From NCBI GenBank assembly GCA_002336975.1, contig DDFA01000085.1:6351-14962 (forward strand): a DNA stretch of 8,612 nt, in the 5' to 3' direction. The notes under the pieces are model-generated. The model saw only the letters and a list, made by a program, of their open reading frames with translations. It ran no database searches and was not told where the DNA came from. Of the stretch, positions 6,062 through 8,612 are shown in pieces; the stretch's first letter is position 1, and each line of letters starts with the position of its first letter. The position numbers and the translations under genes are program-made. This DNA comes from Phyllobacteriaceae bacterium UBA1940 (GTDB lineage: Bacteria > Pseudomonadota > Alphaproteobacteria > Rhizobiales > Rhizobiaceae).

Positions 6062-6397
6062 ATGACGACGGCAATCGCGCCGATCGCGGCGGCAGTGATT
6101 TTTGCCGCCGGCCTGTTTGCGGCCAGCGCCAATGCCGACGAGGCGAAAAAGGCGCTGGGCAAGAAGGTTTTTCTCGAAATCGCCCAGCCGCAATGCGCGC
6201 TCTGCCACACGCTTGCCGACGCCGGGTCCAGCGGCGAGGTCGGCGCGATCCTCGACGAGCTGAAACCGGACGAGGAGCGGGTGAAGAAGGCGGTCACCGA
6301 AGGCATCGGCCCGATGCCGGCCAACGAGATCCTGTCGCCCGAGGAGATCGACGCCGTCGCGTTCTACGTCTCGACGGTGTCGGGCGCCAATAAATAG
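6062..6397 (+). CDS. Small periplasmic c-type cytochrome, partner of the sulfite dehydrogenase (SorU/SorB-like)
   Basis: This monoheme cytochrome c of 111 residues should accept electrons from the sulfite dehydrogenase and pass them to a terminal oxidase. A signal peptide (residues 1-25, ending ANA) is followed by a mature domain of 86 residues. Heme attaches at CALCH (45-49, His49 as axial ligand). The distal ligand is probably Met85 in GIGPMPAN, followed by the class I C-terminal helix SPEEIDAVAFYVSTV. It begins 35 bases after the dehydrogenase stop with no clear Shine-Dalgarno site, so it is probably translated from the same transcript. Two hairpins follow directly. The dehydrogenase-cytochrome pairing is known for bacterial sulfite dehydrogenases; direct partnership here is inferred from adjacency. 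Confidence 0.88.
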   Translation: MTTAIAPIAAAVIFAAGLFAASANADEAKKALGKKVFLEIAQPQCALCHTLADAGSSGEVGAILDELKPDEERVKKAVTEGIGPMPANEILSPEEIDAVAFYVSTVSGANK

Positions 6398-6399
6398 CC

Positions 6400-6416
6400 G
6401 CGTCCGGCCAGGACGC
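6400..6416 (+). terminator. Short hairpin after the cytochrome gene
   Basis: GCGTCC (6400-6405) pairs with GGACGC (6411-6416) around a five-base loop, three bases after the cytochrome stop codon. No T-run follows. It is probably part of a double-hairpin end together with the larger stem next to it. Confidence 0.35.
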
Positions 6417-6450
6417 TGCGGGCGGGAGCGTTTCGACCTTCCCGCCCGCA
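6417..6450. terminator. Perfect 11-bp hairpin between convergent genes, likely bidirectional terminator
   Basis: TGCGGGCGGGA (6417-6427) is the exact complement of TCCCGCCCGCA (6440-6450), with a 12-base loop. It lies 20 bases past the cytochrome stop and 18 bases past the stop of the convergent haloperoxidase gene. A T-run is missing on both strands, so this is a structural call; it may act by pausing or RNA protection. Confidence 0.55.
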
Positions 6451-6467
6451 CTGCGCTTGCGGCCCGG

Positions 6468-8102
6468 TCAGCGCGGCTTGAACTTGTTCTCGTAGACGAA
6501 CTTGCCGATCTTGTTGCCCTGCTTCACCCCTTCGACCGCGTCGACATTCCAGTGAATGCCGAGCCAGATGCGGCTGCGGGCGTTTTGCCATTCCGCCTCG
6601 CTCAGCCGCAGGAAGGTCTTGCCGACGAAATCGCGCTTCAACAGCGACCCGGCCGGACTGTTCAGCCCGTTGAATTCGTCCGAGACCAGCCCGAACGAGG
6701 TGTTTTCGCCCCACACATGGCGCAGCACCTCAAACAGCGCCCCGCCGAACGCGGCGTGACCTGACGGATAGGCCGGGAACGGCGGCGTGAAATTGGCCTG
6801 GCCGTTCGTCGCCGGCGCGCCGTAGGGGATCCAGCCTGCGTCTGGCGTCGTCGCGTCATTGCCCTCATCGTTGCTGGCGTAGCGGATCGCCGTCACCGGT
6901 CGCCACACCCGCTCCCGCCATTTCGCCTCCCATGCGGCGATGCCGGCGTCCGCCATCGCCGTGTTGATCAGGGCGAGATAGCGCGCCAGCCCGCTGACCG
7001 TGTTGTATTCGGACAGCTCCGGCCGGCGGACGATGTTCTGCTCGAACACCTGCATCGCCAGCTGGTTGTAGAAGCGAGGCGGCGCGCACAGTTCGGGCGT
7101 CCCGTCATAGGCCCAGAAGACGCCGGCCACCTCCTCGTCCGCCGATCGGTAGACGCTCGTTTCGCTGCCGAGGCGTTTCACCTCGTCATATTGCGCCGCG
7201 TAGTCGTCCCCGGCCAGGCTGGGAAACGGCGGCGGCTTGGCGTCGTTGAAAGCCGCTTCGGTCAGCACGAACGGCGTCACCTTGCCCCATTCGTATCCGA
7301 GCGCCACCGACAGTTCGGGCTGCGTCGATTCGTTGACGTTTGGCGTCGACGGATCGTCCATGACCGGGCGAGGCTGCGGCGCGGGCTGCCATATTCCCGG
7401 CCCTGGATCGAAGTGAACAAATTTGGCCGAATTGTCCATCGCCTGTTGCGCGCTGCCGAAATCCTTCTCGAACGCCGGCGTATTGTCGGTCGACCGCATC
7501 CGCAGGATTTCGTCCGCCGCCTTCTTGCCGATGGCGCGGCCGGCGGCCATGTCGGCGCCTGCCAGGCTGCAGGTCGGCGCGACCGAGGCCTGGTCCGACG
7601 CATTGGCGAAATCGATGCGGTTTGTTTCCTTCGGGAACAGGGCCTTGAGCGTCGTCAGCGCGGCCTGCGAGATCGCCGCGTCGACGCAGGCCGGCGTCTG
7701 GCCGGCATCGTCGGCGATGCCGCTGTAGGAGCCGTATTGTTTGGTGATCGCATTGACGGCGTCGTACATGGCGATGTGAAAGATCGCCATCGCGCGGCTG
7801 GCCCGGTGCGGTCCCAGCTGGTCATAGCCGTCGAGCGGCCCCCTCGAATGATCGGCGGCGGTGACTTCCAGCGCCACCCGGTTCCAGTTGATCAGCCGTT
7901 CGAAACCGTCGCGCGACGAGCGCATCGAGAGCGGGTCGGTCGCCGACAACTGCACGCCCGACGCATGCGGCGACAGGATGCGATTGAACTGTTTCTGGCT
8001 CTCGTCGGAGAGCAGCCCCTGGGCCATCGATACGTTTGACCAGGCGCAGTTCCCGAGCAGGAGCGTGGCGTAAAAGACGGACGTTCGAGCATTGCGTTTC
8101 AT
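6468..8102 (-). CDS. Secreted vanadium-dependent haloperoxidase / PAP2-superfamily protein
   Basis: It is either a vanadate-dependent haloperoxidase (halide oxidation by hydrogen peroxide) or a related phosphatase. The 544 residues start with a signal peptide (about 1-27, VSMAQG). The family motif is complete in order: KWRERVWRP (Lys394, Arg401, Pro402), YPSGH (446-449: Ser447, Gly448, His449), and SRIWLGIHWNVD (Arg511, His517, Asp521). This fits KX6RP - PSGH - SRX5HX3D and supplies every vanadate/phosphate ligand plus the acid-base His. The long helical N-terminal half favours haloperoxidase over short PAP2 phosphatases. ATG 8102 is chosen because GGGAGGA lies six bases upstream and the signal peptide begins there; the open frame extends to 8321 without a start of comparable quality. 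It is convergent with the sulfite dehydrogenase operon. The enzyme activity and the halide are not decidable from the sequence. Confidence 0.88.
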   Translation of the reverse strand: MKRNARTSVFYATLLLGNCAWSNVSMAQGLLSDESQKQFNRILSPHASGVQLSATDPLSMRSSRDGFERLINWNRVALEVTAADHSRGPLDGYDQLGPHRASRAMAIFHIAMYDAVNAITKQYGSYSGIADDAGQTPACVDAAISQAALTTLKALFPKETNRIDFANASDQASVAPTCSLAGADMAAGRAIGKKAADEILRMRSTDNTPAFEKDFGSAQQAMDNSAKFVHFDPGPGIWQPAPQPRPVMDDPSTPNVNESTQPELSVALGYEWGKVTPFVLTEAAFNDAKPPPFPSLAGDDYAAQYDEVKRLGSETSVYRSADEEVAGVFWAYDGTPELCAPPRFYNQLAMQVFEQNIVRRPELSEYNTVSGLARYLALINTAMADAGIAAWEAKWRERVWRPVTAIRYASNDEGNDATTPDAGWIPYGAPATNGQANFTPPFPAYPSGHAAFGGALFEVLRHVWGENTSFGLVSDEFNGLNSPAGSLLKRDFVGKTFLRLSEAEWQNARSRIWLGIHWNVDAVEGVKQGNKIGKFVYENKFKPR

Positions 8103-8157
8103 AATAGTCCTCCCTGCCGCGCGCTGCTGGAGCGGGCGGCTCGACATCTTTGGACAA

Positions 8158-8222
8158 GGAAACAATACACTTATAGGTTGTTCATACTTTCGAATCACAT
8201 TCAAGGGTTTTGAAGTATCAGC
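8158..8222. promoter_or_regulatory. AT-rich core of the divergent intergenic region, with nested dyads
   Basis: Between the haloperoxidase start (8102) and the helicase start (8320), this segment is clearly richer in A/T than its surroundings. It holds GAAT-CAC-ATTC (8192-8202) nested inside ATACTT/AAGTAT (8184-8189, 8213-8218), and AACAA/TTGTT (8161-8165, 8178-8182). TATAAG on the minus strand (8170-8175) is a possible -10 for the haloperoxidase, but I see no good -35 at proper spacing. Confidence 0.3.
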
Positions 8223-8319
8223 CATCCGCCGCCTGGCCGGCGCGACATCGCCCATCGTCAACGCGGCGGCTTCCGCCCCGGCGCGTTCCCTGCTATGGGG
8301 CGGCTTGATAGAGGCTCCC

Positions 8320-8612
8320 ATGACAAGTCAGACCGATCCACACCCGCCGGCATTGCCGGACGCGGTTCCTGCCCCGCTTGCCTCCGCGCTTGCCGCGCAC
8401 GGCTATTCGCAGCTTACTCCCGTCCAGCTCGCCATGCTCGACCCCGGCCACGCCGGCGACGACCTGCTGGTCTCGGCCCAAACCGGGTCCGGCAAGACTG
8501 TCGCCTTCGGCATCGCCATTGCGCCGACGCTGCTCGACGGCGGCGACAGGTTTGCGCCGCCGGGGCTGCCGCTTGGCCTTGTCATCGCCCCGACCCGCGA
8601 ACTGGCGGTTCA
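8320..8612 (+). CDS. DEAD-box RNA helicase, N-terminal part (runs off right edge)
   Basis: This is an ATP-dependent RNA helicase of the DEAD/DEAH family, expected to act in the cytoplasm on RNA unwinding, RNA decay or ribosome assembly. Only 97 codons are present. They include the Q motif GYSQLTPVQLAML (28-40, Gln36), motif I (Walker A) AQTGSGKT (53-60) and motif Ia PTREL (91-95). The DEAD box, motif III and the second RecA domain lie outside the window. ATG 8320 is preceded by GAGG (8311-8314) at five bases. It is divergent from the haloperoxidase gene. The subfamily cannot be settled from this fragment. Confidence 0.9.
   Translation, partial: MTSQTDPHPPALPDAVPAPLASALAAHGYSQLTPVQLAMLDPGHAGDDLLVSAQTGSGKTVAFGIAIAPTLLDGGDRFAPPGLPLGLVIAPTRELAV

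Noticed and set aside
4620..6074. 484-codon open frame on the minus strand opposite sorT
   Set aside because: It is a mirror of the strongly biased sorT codons, with no domain, no ribosome site and Asp/Arg/Gly-rich composition.
1..8612. tRNA, rRNA, insertion sequence, attachment site or CRISPR array
   Set aside because: I saw no regularly spaced repeats, transposase-like frame, terminal inverted repeats or tRNA-like cloverleaf on reading both strands.

Overview
The window is GC-rich throughout, and its gene types and protein sequences look like a Hyphomicrobiales alphaproteobacterium close to Mesorhizobium/Phyllobacteriaceae. That placement rests on recognised protein families and local gene order, with no database search. 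It reads as ordinary chromosome: I see no tRNA, rRNA, insertion sequence, phage gene or CRISPR array.

Left part (1-2702, minus strand): the N-terminal 292 codons of a PLP-dependent ornithine/lysine decarboxylase run off the left edge. Upstream lies a roughly 430-base structured leader behind a plausible sigma70-type promoter. The leader has several hairpins and three GGTCTCC repeats that could pair with the ribosome binding site, in the position expected for the alphaproteobacterial speF leader. Next comes an alpha/beta-hydrolase (DUF900) lipoprotein gene.

Middle part (2926-6397, plus strand): a PhnB-like VOC gene is cut by an in-frame TAG where a conserved Trp is expected. It is followed by a four-gene locus: an ECF sigma factor, an overlapping membrane anti-sigma factor, a Tat-exported SorT-type sulfite dehydrogenase, and a small periplasmic cytochrome c. 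This matches my memory of the Sinorhizobium meliloti rpoE4/sorT sulfite-response locus. The sigma gene and the dehydrogenase gene are each preceded by a near-identical element, GGAATA - 16 bases - CGTC/CGTT, with most of the spacer also conserved. This suggests that the sigma factor drives both its own transcript and the enzyme operon. The anti-sigma gene is frameshifted near base 4260, and the sigma gene appears to have lost its natural start by a one-base shift near 3490. The regulatory half is therefore damaged (or mis-sequenced), while the enzyme half is intact.

Right part (6400-8612): two hairpins separate the cytochrome gene from a convergent gene for a secreted vanadium-dependent haloperoxidase/PAP2-type protein (minus strand) with all vanadate-binding residues. 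A 217-base divergent intergenic region with an AT-rich, dyad-containing core leads to the first 97 codons of a DEAD-box RNA helicase, which runs off the right edge.
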